Source: Ptiloglossa arizonensis (lineage: Eukaryota > Arthropoda > Insecta > Hymenoptera > Colletidae). From it: a stretch of 64,000 nucleotides of DNA. Where the stretch lies: the NCBI RefSeq assembly GCF_051014685.1, contig NC_135054.1:6390001-6454000 (forward strand). Direction: 5' to 3'. The notes beneath the pieces are model-generated. The model had not been told where the DNA came from and searched no databases. It was given only the letters and a program-made list of their open reading frames with translations. The position numbers and the translations under genes are program-made. Shown piece by piece: positions 10,701 through 22,950 of the stretch (position 1 is its first letter; each line of letters starts with the position of its first letter).

Positions 10701-13334
10701 AAAAGAGACTTAATTTAAGAATTAAGTATTACTTGATACAACGGCAGATTTCTATCGAACTTAACTGACATTATAAAGATGTGCGAGTACAAAATGATAA
10801 TCACCGAATCCGTATATAAAATTCAAATATTATACATCGGGAGACTTGATGCTTAACTTATGATTTGTTATATGTTGCGCTGTTTGTTTTTTCTACCAGT
10901 TAATTTTTTTACCAGGACTAGTACGTTATTTCATGTCTTCATTTATTTCAGTCCGCACCGGCTAAGAAATATTTTCTACGCAAGAAATTTTCAGCTTTCT
11001 CAATGTCGCCAAACGCGCGAGGCAAGCATTACCGGTATAAATCACACATACGTATGTTAGAATTTCACCACTGCTGAGTTATGGTATCGTCCAGAGTACA
11101 ATAACTCCTCGATAAAAGTCACGAACTTGGGACCGAAGAGAGAGAAGTGTGAAAGCGATACACCAAGTGTGAGCGAGTTAAAGCAACAGTGAATCTCGCA
11201 TTACGTGCAAACCAGTAGCCGAAATATTAAATCGTTACAGCACGAGTATTAGCGTGTCATCCACTAATGCAAAATAATGATTTGTATGCTTTTCGTTATA
11301 TCTTCACGGGAGTATTACCAATTACCAACGATTTACGAGGGTTTACGAATCATTTCCGAAGAACTTCATTTTTGGAAATAAATATACTTACTTATAATTA
11401 AAAATAGTCTGTATTAGGTCGTATTTCAACTTATCTTCAACAGGAAAAACTCACCTATCCAATGATAATACTCTCATGAAGGTACAATGACGAATAGAAA
11501 AAATAACGAGAATATATCGAAAACATCAAAATTTATAAAAGATAACCGTCGTTGTACATGGATAAGGTTTGCTCAAAATTGGATCGGTTCTTCAAATGAG
11601 AATATAAAAATTAAGTATAAATTTTCATCGTAATTGTGTCAGCTATTTTAGATGAATTCGTGTAAATTTTTATCGTTGAAAAAATTCGATCTTTTAACGA
11701 GTAATTTATCACGCAACTATTTTTGAAGGGCAGCTGCAGGTAAATATTAACGAATCAATGTATCAAAAACTTTGGAAATTGTTTGCATCCTCTGTTGACT
11801 CTAACATAAATTCCAATAGTAACAACGTACAATATATAGCAAAACTATACATTATATTAATTTAAATCCTTTTATACAAGGTCCGGCCGAATAACGCACA
11901 GAAGCCGAAATGGCATGATTCCTTCTGAAAAGAATCAAGAAAAACATAGAGAATAAAATTTGTTCGTTTTCGGTTCAGTATTCGAAAAAATCGAGTTTGA
12001 AAATTCGATACGTACGCTCGTAAGCTAAGTTTCTTCAAACAACGTGTAACATGTATAGTGTTTATAAATGTTTGCAAAGCTTATTGTGAAAATATTGAGA
12101 GTCAAGATCAACTAATATTTGCAAATTAATCACGTGTTCGAGGAATTAAAAAACCAAAATACATAACTGGACAAGTCCAGTTATCTGCAATACATATTCG
12201 ACAACGATGATAACAGTTCCAGAAGTACTCTAATTGGTGGAATGAAATTTTCATCGGTGCAAATCTTTTCTTGTGTTTTTTCGTAAATCTAATGGCTTGT
12301 AGATACACTGTACGCGTTATACGTCGCTCGATGAACCATAGCTTAGCCATAAGACTATGCGTACAGAGTGGATTTTGAAACTCGATTCTCTCGAAATCTA
12401 AGTCGAAAATCAAAAAAGTTTATTCTACATTTTCTTTCTTAGTTTTTTCATAAAGAATCAGGGCGTGTCCGTTTCTGCGTATTATTCGGTCAGACCGTGC
12501 ATGCGCAACCTTATAAATATTCTCGCGTATAATTTATTTTTCAAGTATCGTACGTTCCATCGACAAATATTTACTTTCCGTCGATTCAACTTGAAAACTC
12601 GTAAGAGAACATCTCCACCGATGCCAAACGAAAAACTTTCCGTGTACTAACTTGGAATAATAACTTGCTAACGTTGAACGGGTGTGAACGTAAAACTAAG
12701 GTTGTTAGGAGGAACTACCTTTGTAAAATTGCTTCGCGGAATTGCGTTGTCGTTAACGCGAAATTTCTTGGGTTTCTTGTAGAAACACAGCAATATCTTC
12801 TTTCCCGGTGTTCTCCGAAATATCTCTTTTTCGTTTTCTTATGCCTTTCCGTTTTTCCTTTTACTCTATCCTATTACATTTCTTCTGTTTCCATCTCTTT
12901 GGTCCTCCGCGGCATTCGCAAAATTTCGATTGCTTTCTAAATGGCCCAATGTTCCGAATCGATCCCATTTCTCTCTTTTTATCGAAATCAATCACCAAAA
13001 TCCCTTCGGCGACAACACACGACGGTATCGACGATGTTGCAGTTTTCAGAGAACTAGTTTCCCACGTCATCGGACAGCATCGAAATATCAAAATAATATC
13101 TCGAGAGCTCTTCGTTCCTGGATCGCGTGCGTCACGTAAATTATGTGTGTTGGATTACGTGACGTCATTGGTCGCGATAAATTGCGCAAAACCGATACCA
13201 GGTAACAAGTACAACAATTCCAAGTTGATTCGTGCGAAATGACATCTCACCCCACGTTTTCGTCCGTGCAAAATATGAATTGTTAATCTCGATGTATCGT
13301 GCTACGTTGCGCGTCAAATTCACGCCTCGAATTG
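7763..13334. other. long AT-rich stretch, no gene recognised
   Basis: I looked for exons here and found none I can support. A T-run at 8716-8731 encodes the lysine run in the minus frame at 8438-8758 (106 codons), which therefore looks spurious. Near 9204 a short GCGAGGCACCTAA motif recurs in similar form at about 30525. Frames at 9909-10176 overlap each other on opposite strands. The segment 11080-11260 is somewhat GC-richer. Frames at 12126-12413 (minus) and 12808-13242 (plus, 144 codons) are the longest, but they have no recognisable motifs and no splice context that convinced me. Confidence 0.4.
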
Positions 13335-13361
13335 TTTTTTTTTTTTTTTACTTTTTTTTTT
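13335..13361. repeat. interrupted poly-T tract
   Basis: Two long T runs are interrupted by AC near 13350. This is a simple repeat and could be the relic of a poly-A tail on the opposite strand, but no retroelement body was recognised beside it. Confidence 0.8.
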
Positions 13362-13435
13362 ACATTTTATGCGAATCGTGCGTCGTTCCTGCGTTTGTTT
13401 TGAAATTGTAGGCGATTCTTTTTTCTGATATTTCA

Positions 13436-13652
13436 TTAACGCTAGATTTACCAATCAGTCAAAATGACTGGTGTCAACTGCTTTTACGAAGAAATTTACA
13501 TTAAATTCCGTAGCATATTTTCGAAAGACGTTATAACTTTTTTTATTCTATAAATATAATCAATTTCATAAATTCTTCGATCATTGATTTTCCTGAAATA
13601 CATTTGAGGAACACCATAATATACTGGAGTCTATCGGTAGTTCTAATGTTAA
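13436..13652. mobile_element. piggyBac-like MITE with TTAA target duplications
   Basis: TTAA occurs at 13436-13439 and 13649-13652. Directly inside are inverted ends: CGCTAGATTTACC on the left and CATTAGAACTACC (reverse complement) on the right, matching at 10 of 13 positions. TTAA duplication with TAGA-containing termini is characteristic of piggyBac elements. A palindrome, CAGTCAAAATGACTG (13456-13470), lies in the left subterminal region. The element is about 209 bp with no coding capacity, so it must have been mobilised by a source element elsewhere. Confidence 0.65.
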
Positions 13653-13814
13653 TGAGTTCCATTCGAATACGGTACACTAGATACGCCATAATCTCTTCTT
13701 TTTACAACTTCTAGCTGTATAGTTTATATTTTCTATTACAAGAAAGATAAAGGAAATTTGTGTCTCGTTCTGGGTTTGCTAACGAACTTAGCAAAGCAAA
13801 TCGTTTTTAGCAAA
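13653..13814. other. unique AT-rich spacer
   Basis: Nothing recognised between the piggyBac-like element and the cluster of local duplications. Confidence 0.5.
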
Positions 13815-14775
13815 CCTTGTCATGGACGTAATTTAATTAGTATTTTGTTTATTTTGTTTGTTTTTGTTGTATTTTGTTTAACTAATTAGTATTTAATTAG
13901 TTAATTAGTATTTCGATCCTTATATGCAGTGTGTTGATGAAAATATTCGACTCTTCTTCGGAATCGATTCCTCGTTCGAAGAAAAATGGAAGTCCTATAT
14001 CAGTTTGCAATTCGACGCTTCGTAAAAATGATTTATTACACGATATCAAATAAATATATAAATAAAAAGACTCACAATTTATGTACAACAATGGTACTTT
14101 CTTTTGTACACGCAACAACAAGTACCATATTTTATGTAAAAAATAAAATTATTTTAATCAAAGATCTAATTAATTTGAATAAATGAAAAGAAAAAATATA
14201 TTAAAAAATGCTGGATATCGAATTCGAGTCTATTGGCGAAGAAAACTTGACACACCTTGTCATGGACATAATAAGTTAATTAGTATTTCGATCCTTATAT
14301 GCAGTGTGTTGATGAAAATATTCGACTCTTCTTCGGAATCGATTCCTCGTTCGAAGAAAAATGCCATTTATCCATTTGCATAGCATTATCCTTATGCCAT
14401 CGGTCAACTTGAAAAATATTGTAACTATTCTGTAATTATACACAATAATGAGCCTTTGACTGTAAACAATTAGAATAAATCAAGCTTTACAGAAGCTATG
14501 CAGAATAAATCAAGGTAAGTGAATGTAGATACAAGTAAACAAAGCCTTATCTAGATCGGTGCAACGAAGGTCTTGTGTTCTCCTTGTCAGTGTACTTCGT
14601 TCAAATTTATCGTCTGACGGTGCATGCATGATTGGACCTCCGACCGAGATAAAAATCGCTTACTTTTTAAAAGAAAAAATATATTAAAAAATGCTGGGTA
14701 TCGAATTCGAGTCTGTTGACGAAGAAAACTGACACACCTTATCCTTATGCGATCGGTCAACTTGAAAAGTATTGG
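13815..14775 (+). repeat. cluster of nested local duplications
   Basis: Three modules recur. An 87 bp module at 13901-13987 is nearly identical to 14276-14362 (it contains GCAGTGTGTTGATGAAAAT). CCTTGTCATGGAC occurs at 13815 and 14255, ahead of each. A second module at 14186-14258 recurs at 14669-14740 (TATATTAAAAAATGCTGG). A third at 14388-14421 recurs at 14741-14775 (ATCGGTCAACTTGAAAA). The last copy joins modules two and three directly. The 14186-14421 copy has 129 bp, including the first module, between them. Short open frames here are products of the repeats. Confidence 0.75.
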
Positions 14776-17140
14776 AATCAAATTTTAAAAGGACTTAGAA
14801 CAGATGTGAAAAGAATGTTCGTTACGTTGTTACGTTGATAATTTGAATAAAATTAAAAACTTTTCCGAGAGGGATCTCACAATGCTGTAAAATATAATTT
14901 TCTTTGCAGATTAAACGTCTCGGATGGTAGGCAAAACATTTGTGGTAATTAGATTTACTTGTCACTATTACAGGCACGTATCGTCTTCAGCTGACTTGAA
15001 GTCTCGCGGGACGGTATAAGGGCCAAAAGGGTTCAGACCACCCATCCCTATCTGCACGTTCTGAACCTTAGCCCCGCACTCTACCATAGTAGAAGGAATA
15101 GATTTCAATTACGTCCCTATCTCAATGTGTATACAAATATAGAGCTTGGAGGCTATAAACTTCTCAGGTTTCATTTATGCTTATATTTAATGCATAAAGC
15201 GTCTGTTTTGTCTCATAAGAGTGATTTAATATAAAAAAGAATATTATGTAATATTGACCGTTTTTCTATAGGTGAAGTAATAAAAATGATTTTGAAATAG
15301 AATTTTCCTTAATGGAATCAAATATTTCGTACGATACAATCCGACTTAATTCTAGTCATTTTCCAAAAAAAATAAAAAATATTAAACCATGTTTCCTAAG
15401 AGAACAATGGTATTTCCAAAGGCATTCAAATTTAACATTACTATTACCGCGCATGAAAAATACAGGGCGAACAGAATAATGAAAATCAGAAAATGAAGTT
15501 TCTTCTTCAAGAAAAATATACATCTTTTTAAGCAAGCAATGGATACATTTTATTCGTACATCGACACATGGAAGCTGTTATAATATTTACCAAGAAAAAT
15601 TTTTTTATATCTACATTTGTAGCGAATCAGAAACTGATTATCTTCTGTCTAAAACAGTTTTTCATCAGACTATTACAAGTACCTGAAAAATCGTGGCGAC
15701 AGTTATGTGTCACACACTGTATGTAACTTCTTTCGAAACGAATGAAAATTCACTCTATTTATTTCTACATTAAATTTCTGTTAAATTATTTTTGTTCTTG
15801 AAAAGAATTATACTTACTGCTACTGGTAATTATATAACCAATGCTTTCCTGGCATATTGTAGAAAGCTAGCGAAAACTGTTGTCCTGTATTAGATATAAC
15901 TATTGTGTAATAGTAATATATTACATCTATGGCAATAGGGATTTGCCTGCCGCGTGTTTCTCATTATTTCTCTCTATCGCGCTACCTTCTTCGTCAATCA
16001 GTTCACACGTGTCTAAAGGATTTATCTATTGAACTAGATTTGAATGTGTGCGTGAGAATAGGTGTACCTCTTTCACTTTTCTTGCATTCTTGCCACGGGA
16101 CTTCGAGTCAGCGGTAAAGTATACGTATCTATCGTGTTATCAGCTGACAAAGTAGATTCTTTCCAATTGACAGAATTTTACCGTTTACACATTGTTTTAT
16201 AATTGTCTCGCCTAAGCTTACAACATGAGGAAACATTTTATTGCACAACGCAATGGTCACGCTTCGTTCTGTAATGCAAGCGATCGTGCTTTATTTTCTG
16301 TTTTCTGTAATACGACTAATTGCGACCAATTAAGAGATTTATCCGTGATATGTGCCACAACCAGCCAAGTTCGATTTTCTCACCGAATGAAAAATGTGAT
16401 AATAGATTCGTTAATTGTTGAATCGGCAATAAGGCAATAAAAGTGTACCGAGCAGAATAGATTCAACGCCCGTTTCACCGAACAAAAATGACAAAAATGC
16501 TCGTAATGTGATCACTCTCGAGTCAACGTTTGATGAATACGAATTGCGAAATATGTACCAATAGAACGCTATACGTTGTAGGGAGATATACGAACCAAAA
16601 GTAATTTAGGCTTATGCAATTCGATACACGATACGTTAACTTGAAATTAATTATTCCATCGATAATTTTTCACCGACGAAAGTACTGCCACGAGTATTAG
16701 TTTATCGTGTATGAACATAATCCTACAAGAAGAAATCACAAAATCCTTTACTCGTCGTTGAAGCGAGCTGGAGCAAGACTGTCAACATTTATCGATGAAA
16801 AATCGCCGTAAGGCAAATTCATCCTTGTTTTCGAATTTTGTAAGGATGAAAAATGCTACGCAGGTGATCGCGAGTATCGAAAGACTTTATTGCACCATTC
16901 GTTTCAATAATAAAAAAAATATAATAATTGACGCTCGACAAGGTTTCGAAAATAAATCGACTGATTTTTACGACACAGGCATCGATAGATTCGTGACGCA
17001 AGATCAAAGTTCGTGCGAATTTTTTAATAACGATGGTAATTAAATTTCGAAAATTTACAATGCGTTTAAACGAATACATACGAAACGCTTGCATAGACGA
17101 TCCGTTATAATACACGAGAGACGTTCGATAAATACCCATT
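14776..17140. other. AT-rich DNA with a short GC-rich patch
   Basis: A compact GC-richer patch lies at about 14990-15090 and includes a TATA-like GGTATAAGGGCC. It has no open frame of note and could be a regulatory element or a piece of an old LTR. The rest is AT-rich. Frames at 15929-16117 and 16225-16440 (62 and 71 codons), and the two opposed frames at 16795-17178, resemble nothing known to me. Confidence 0.4.
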
Positions 17141-18370
17141 GCTTGCTCGTTTGCTAAAAGTCGCACAGCTCGACTCACGTTGCTAGGAAGTCCTTGTCAA
17201 AACTCGAAACCGTGGCGCTTTGTAACAGGAAAACGCACCGGCGTTAGTTCATGTGGAAACTGTTAAAAACGAGCCTGTCGAAAAACTGTCACGACGAGAG
17301 TCAACGGCAGACACGAAGCGTGAACCGGAAGGAACCGTGCGCCTAGCCGGATGACAAATTGCGATTTCTACTGGCGAAGTGTATGTATGTGTGTGTGTAC
17401 GCGAATTTCGAAAAATCACGGACGAGCGGGGAAATCGGAAACGCGTAAACACGCGTGTGCACCGAGACGAGTATTTTTGCATTCATGCTCGCCTCTACGC
17501 GTGGATACATCGACCCGTTAAACGACGCCACGATCAGTCCAGGCGTACGATTTTAATAAGCGACTGGTACCGAAAGCCCATAAACGCCAACCGGGAAGCA
17601 CGTATCACGCAAAACATAATATTCGAGGCCCACCAATGAATAAAAACATCGTTGGTATCGGTGTCGTTCAAGTTTCACATTCGCTGCCCTTTCCTTCTTA
17701 TCGTTAGAGACACTGGGTTGTGTTCGACGATGGTAACGGGCCTCCTTGGGGTTTTTACGTGGCCAATAAGCGTCGATTTGCTCATGTTTGCGGGTATCTT
17801 GGGTGCATCCTACTACCGAAGAGTTTTAACGTACACTCGGGGACGAAAGTTAAGCGATGCAAGCTTTTGCGTGTAGCGCATTGCGTGTAAGAATATATTC
17901 AATGTAACGTTGCGATACTGTAACCGGTTCTAAGTGTGACGATGAAGGAAGAAGAAGCAAGCGAGATAGGAAATGAAGACAATCCTTGCAATAACAAAGA
18001 AAAGTCTACAAAGGCTTCTAAGTGGCGAGTGCCTTTCTTTCAGAGGCTAATGATAATTTAAGTGCAGTTCGTAGATCTTTAAATCCAAGAGTGTTCGAAC
18101 GTACTGTTCGTAGATTGGAACGATTCACGGTGTTCCGATACATTGTTCGTAAACTGAAAGGGTATGCTCGAATTGAAACGTGTCTCATCCCCAGAAACAT
18201 GAATTTATGTAGACGAGGGTATATTGATACACGTTGACCAATGAATTGGGACGGTTTTCTTCTTATTATGTAGCCCCTACGAGAGCGAAGGCAATCGTTC
18301 TGTAAGTCACGAAGGGGCACTGCACAGGAAGCCCTTTGTTCGAAAAAACCGTCCTGTGACGTTCCCATAA
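17141..18370. other. GC-richer island with several small frames
   Basis: This stretch is richer in CG words than its surroundings. Among its small frames, 17730-17876 (plus, 48 codons plus stop) encodes a hydrophobic stretch, VDLLMFAGILGASYY, followed by basic residues, a pattern like a single membrane anchor. A 38-codon frame at 17942-18058 encodes an acidic start, MKEEEASEIGNED. Neither is recognised and neither has convincing splice partners. The region could be a promoter with a first exon, but there is no core promoter I would stand behind. Confidence 0.25.
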
Positions 18371-18464
18371 TTCTTTTCGCTGTGTACGTACAATGAAAGC
18401 AATATCTTCCAAGGATCCTCGAGTCTTTGAAAACTTTAACAATAATTATAGTTGAATATTATAC

Positions 18465-18610
18465 AGCCAAGAGTTACAATGTAATAGTAACTATAGTTAT
18501 TCTGACCAAGAGCCACACTGTTAGAGTAACTACGGCTATGGTAATTGTATATTATAATGTAGTAGTAGCTATAGTCATAGTAACTAAGAGTTATAGCTTG
18601 ACTTTTTAAT
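18465..18610. repeat. degenerate short tandem repeat
   Basis: Loosely repeated units of roughly 35-45 bp built on AGAGTTA, GTAGTAACTATAG and similar words. Because the repeat is nearly self-complementary in composition, it opens 60-codon frames on both strands rich in I, V, Y and T. These are artefacts. Confidence 0.5.
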
Positions 18611-21143
18611 ATAGTCATTAATATTACTATTTAATATCGCAACGTTTATTAACAGAGTTAATTACGGTGAAAATTTACCAACCACCAAACAAACTGCCAA
18701 CACGCCCTTCGCAGCACGATAAACGAAAATATGAATTACAAGAGAACAAATTAACGCAATATTTAACGCTCTCTGCCACACTTTCGCGACACACGTGACC
18801 GGGACGACACGTACGAAAGAATGGGAAACAAAAGCAGTGATACGCAACGTGACAAAGTACACACATAGCCAACCTACACAGAAGTAATCGTCAACTTTTC
18901 TATTGCATAAATACTAAAGCTAACAACAACGACACAACGAAGGATCAGTTACTACAACATTACCAACGAAATTAAACTTATAAAGGAAGCAACTACCTCT
19001 TGCTGTACCACCTCCGACAATGATATAGCAATTAACCACATATTGCTTATACGAGAGCAGAAGATTGGAGCCAACCACGAAAGCGGAATTACCATCTCGC
19101 ACAGTCATTCCAGGCACAACCCTGACGTTACAGAAACATTTAAAAAACACTTTATACTTCCTAATAGACACAATATTGTTACAAGGTTCCAATTATAGCG
19201 CTCCGCTAATATACACGAAGAATTAATAAAAGATTTCAAGTGTGCATTGAAGTCGACGGTCACCATTCTGAGCATTTATTAGCCTTTTGGTATTGCAAAT
19301 GGAATGTAAAAGTAAATATCTTTGGTTATCCCTTTCGATAACAGTCAGTGTTTACGAATAGTATGGATATGTATGGATAAATATTGTTACTGTAATGTTT
19401 AGAAAAGTTGAAATATCTTTCAATGTCAATGTCTTGAGAATGAATGTTAAGGACAGTATAATTGTTCTGGTCGTTAAATTTTGTTTATGTTATGTATATA
19501 AAAAAATTTCGATGACTTTGAATGCTTGTAAAAAATAACCCTGAGAAAAAATTGTTTCTGTAATTATAGATTATAGTAGTCCTTGTAACAAAACAGTGAA
19601 ACTTTATCCTTGGAAGTTTTTTCATGAAACGAAACATAAGCCAGATATTTATATGGTTCCATTTAGTAAAGCTATTCTGTATAGTGTTCGGTAGTTACTT
19701 TTACGAAGATGTAATAATATAAATAGTACCAGCTGAAATAAGAAGAGTGACGAAAATAATCATTAAAGTGGATGTTAAATCGTTCTTGTTCAATTGCAAT
19801 CACGTTCTCCCGTAGGTCGCTCGAGGAGCGAACGCGAACTCGACAATTTCTTGTTTTATTTATTTATCCGACCGGTCTCAAGTGTGACAGACACTCGAGT
19901 AAATAACACAGTTTTCGAAACCTTACAGTGAGAGTAAACGTTTGGTCGAGGGGACTGATTTAAAATTAAATAAAGTTAGCTTCGCTCATAATCAAGTCAC
20001 AACCTGCAACTTACTTAACTCTTTCTCATTTAACTCCACCGTTTCCATTTAGCTGTCGCGAAATATTCCCGTGATTCGTATTTTACTGATCAATTTTCAA
20101 ATAATTAATATGTATCAATTTTTGGTAGAAATATACAAACTTTCCATTAGACGAATGTTATCTCTTTATTTGTTTCCAAGACTCTGAATTCCATTTTAGA
20201 ACGACATAGTATTTAAATCTTACAATCATCGACGCTATAAATTAACAGTAAAAATAGAAAAATAACCCCGAAGTGTGGAAAATGGCAATGCAAAAGGAAC
20301 CAAACCTTCTCTTCTTACAAGTACTCCGATTTTATTAATCGCGTACTTTGTTTGTCTTGATTCTACACGCGTGAATACGGCACTGATAAACTGCTTCGAA
20401 ATTCGAACTGGAATGAACTGTGCTGAATTCTCATCTCCTCGTGGTGTCGAATAACGCGTCCTTAAAATTGGCGGGAAAAGACAAGAACCGATACAGAATA
20501 GAAAAAGATAGAAAACAGAAACGGAAAAGAATGTGGAGAGAATGGAAGGAAAGCAGAGAAAGCAATAGGGTAGAAAAGTTTGGAAAATGTCATTGAAAAG
20601 TGAAAGTACAAAAGAAAGCAAAGAAACTAAAGTTTACTTCGACACATGGAAACGAAGAAACCTACCGACAAGACCATGCTGGTGTAAACCCAGTGATAAC
20701 TCATAAGTTAAGAACCGTATTTCGGTTAACGACCGAATTCCATAGAAACCTTCGATACCAATGTGTATACAAGATCATACGATAAATGAAGCAGCCAGTT
20801 AATTACCAACCAAGCTCTGCGTTGAATCTCTGAACTCTGTTCTAACGTCACCAAGTAAATCTTCATTATTCCAGAATACGTTACGGCTTCGTCTTTTGAA
20901 ACTTACAAATCTCGTTATACTCGTCCGAACGCACTACGGTGACATTCTAAACCAACACCAGTAGACAGTTCATCTTATGAAACTACGGTTCTCTTAGAAA
21001 TCATCTGCTTCTTACTCGTACAACGACAATACTTCTTGATTTTTAGGTACCAAAGAAATTTCACCGTGACACTGACAACGTCAAGATGCCACGCGATCAA
21101 ACATAGCGCAACACGAACGTCTTTTGAGCAAAAATGTTTTATT
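18611..21143. other. AT-rich DNA, no gene recognised
   Basis: Minus-strand frames at 18662-18872, 18920-19192 and 20235-20621 (up to 128 codons) have cysteine-rich or phenylalanine-rich peptides with no recognisable motif. The segment 20975-21143 lies just past the stop of the mariner relic and may contain its 3' untranslated tail and terminus, but I could not define a terminal repeat. Confidence 0.4.
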
Positions 21144-21824
21144 TTATTCAATATACGTTCCTTTTGTAGCGATATAACTATTTTTACGGTCAAGTAATTT
21201 ATTAAACGAATGTTCTATATCCTTTTGTGGAATGTCTTTGAAAATGTTTGTCACGGCGTTTGGAACGTCTGGAATGTCATCGTGATTCTTTCCTTTCATG
21301 GTTATTTCAAGTCATGGAAACAAAAAATGATCACACGGTTCGAAATCCGGCAAATATGGCGAGTAGTGCAATATAATTATTTGTTTTTGTGCTAAAAAAG
21401 CAGTTACACCTGTAACACGGTAAGCTGGTGCATTATCGTGCAACAGGGCTCAACTGTCAGATTCACGAAATTGAGGACGAATACGACGAATTCGTTTTAA
21501 CAAACTCTTCAAATACGGTGAATTGAGTCTTTTGATAATCCCAGTTCATTTTTCAACAGTCGTATCGAAGATTTTTGTTGATTTCATATTGCTTCGCGCA
21601 CCTTTTGGATATTTTCTTCGGTGATTTCTGTTCTTGGCCGGCCTGAGCGGTTATCGTCGTTAATATTTTTCCGACTCGGCTTAAATCGTTTATATCACTG
21701 GTACACTTGGGTATGCGATAAACAATTATCACCGTACACTTTCCGTAACAATCGACTAATTTCTGTAAAGCTTTTACCGAGTTTAAAACAAAATTTGATC
21801 AGTGGCTCTTCGCTCGAAGCTCAT
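21144..21824 (-). pseudogene. mariner (DD34D) transposase relic, internally deleted
   Basis: Read on the minus strand this is a decayed mariner transposase, the enzyme that cuts and reinserts its own element. The N-terminal DNA-binding part is clear: FKLGKSFTEISRLL, then LSHTQVYQ, then a stop where W is usual (YQWYKRF), then SGRP near 21640. The C-terminal catalytic part has LLHDNAPAY (aspartate codon 21435-21437) and LPDFEPCDHFLF (aspartate codon 21330-21332), exactly 34 residues apart, giving DD34D. The frame ends with LLDRKNSY and a TAA at 21144-21146. At about 680 bp it is well short of the usual coding length of roughly 1 kb. The missing part is the middle, including the first catalytic aspartate. 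Several stops and frameshifts also occur. The start at 21824 is chosen by position and the MSFERR-like opening. It is certainly inactive. Confidence 0.9.
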
Positions 21825-22400
21825 TTTTTCGATCGGTACACGAAAAAGTTCAAGAAACTGTCATAAAACTTGAAGAAAATAGCAACGAAGGATTTCTCGA
21901 TGACTTAAGTTTCGTATAGACGTCGTCACCAGTTTCTTTTATTCTTACATTTTTGCGACAAACCGTCTATGTAAGACAATGCCTTCCTACGTACCTTAAA
22001 GTTTCATTGCGATAATTTCTTTAGTTATCGTGATGAAACTGTATCACGTTCAAAGAGAATAACAAACGTTGGTCGAAATGTTAATTAAACGTACGAAACA
22101 AGAACATCGTCGTTTACGTGCCTCTATTTACATTTTCAATTCATTCATACGCAACGTGGAACGGCATTCTCATTTACAATGATGGATTTCCAATAAATCG
22201 GAATAAAGTATACTTGAAAACATAGAAATCAGGATGTGTAACCGACTGCATCATCGGTCAAGCTTTCAATTTACCGGGTGTATATACACGCGTTGCATCG
22301 GCTATTAACCTTCGCTTGAAACGGTTTCTATTTCAATGTGCCCAATTATTCTCAATAATGCGCGCCGCAGTAAATTCCAATAAGACATTCGCAAATAACA
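21825..22400. other. AT-rich DNA upstream of the mariner relic
   Basis: The first part may hold the mariner 5' untranslated region and terminus. No convincing terminal inverted repeat pair was found. The remainder is unremarkable. Confidence 0.4.
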
Positions 22401-22950
22401 GTTCACGTCTAGTACAGTTACAACTCGTAAGATAATACGATGAATCGCTATTGTCGCGCGGCGGTTATTACAAATGTATGCGAAGGATTTATCACGAGTG
22501 GTTGCACGGGAACAATTTACAAAGTGTGCATATGCACGCCAGTTGATTTTCGATTCTCGTTGTTGGCTGGAGGCGGGCATCAGGACCATGGCCGCATTGT
22601 ATCCATTGAAAGCTCTATAAAATATTCCACGGTGAATGTCGGGCCGCGCAAGTCCGATCGCTTATCGCGAAAAAACAATCGATCCGCTCCGAAAGCCCCG
22701 TCATTAATTTGCTAAGTAACAACCCATTGTGTTCCACCATACTTTCTCGGACGCTTTCGTACATTTATCCAAGTCTCTTGCACAAGCTTCGACATGCTTT
22801 ACGTCCAAATTGGCGTGTACTCGAATCCGCTTCACCTACATCCACCTTCTCCTCATCCTCACCTCTTGAAGAATTATTCCGTACCGAACCCGGTTTAAAC
22901 CGTAAAGCTCGACTTCGGCAACTCCAACACGGGAATATTCGCAGTGTAAA
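22400..22950. other. GC-richer island with opposed small frames
   Basis: Frames on both strands (22305-22589 minus; 22440-22715 and 22709-22954 plus) overlap. Serine- and arginine-rich peptides without known motifs suggest relaxed stop density and not coding. It may be regulatory DNA. Confidence 0.25.

Noticed and set aside
12808..13242. 144-codon plus-strand frame
   Set aside because: No recognisable domain, overlaps a 76-codon minus frame, low-complexity hydrophobic start, no splice context.
18427..18618. Opposed 60-codon frames rich in V, I, Y and T
   Set aside because: They are translations of a degenerate short tandem repeat on the two strands.
19315..19350. TCTTTGGTTATC, identical to the start of miR-9
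   Set aside because: The match stops after 12 bases and no star-strand arm or precursor hairpin is present.
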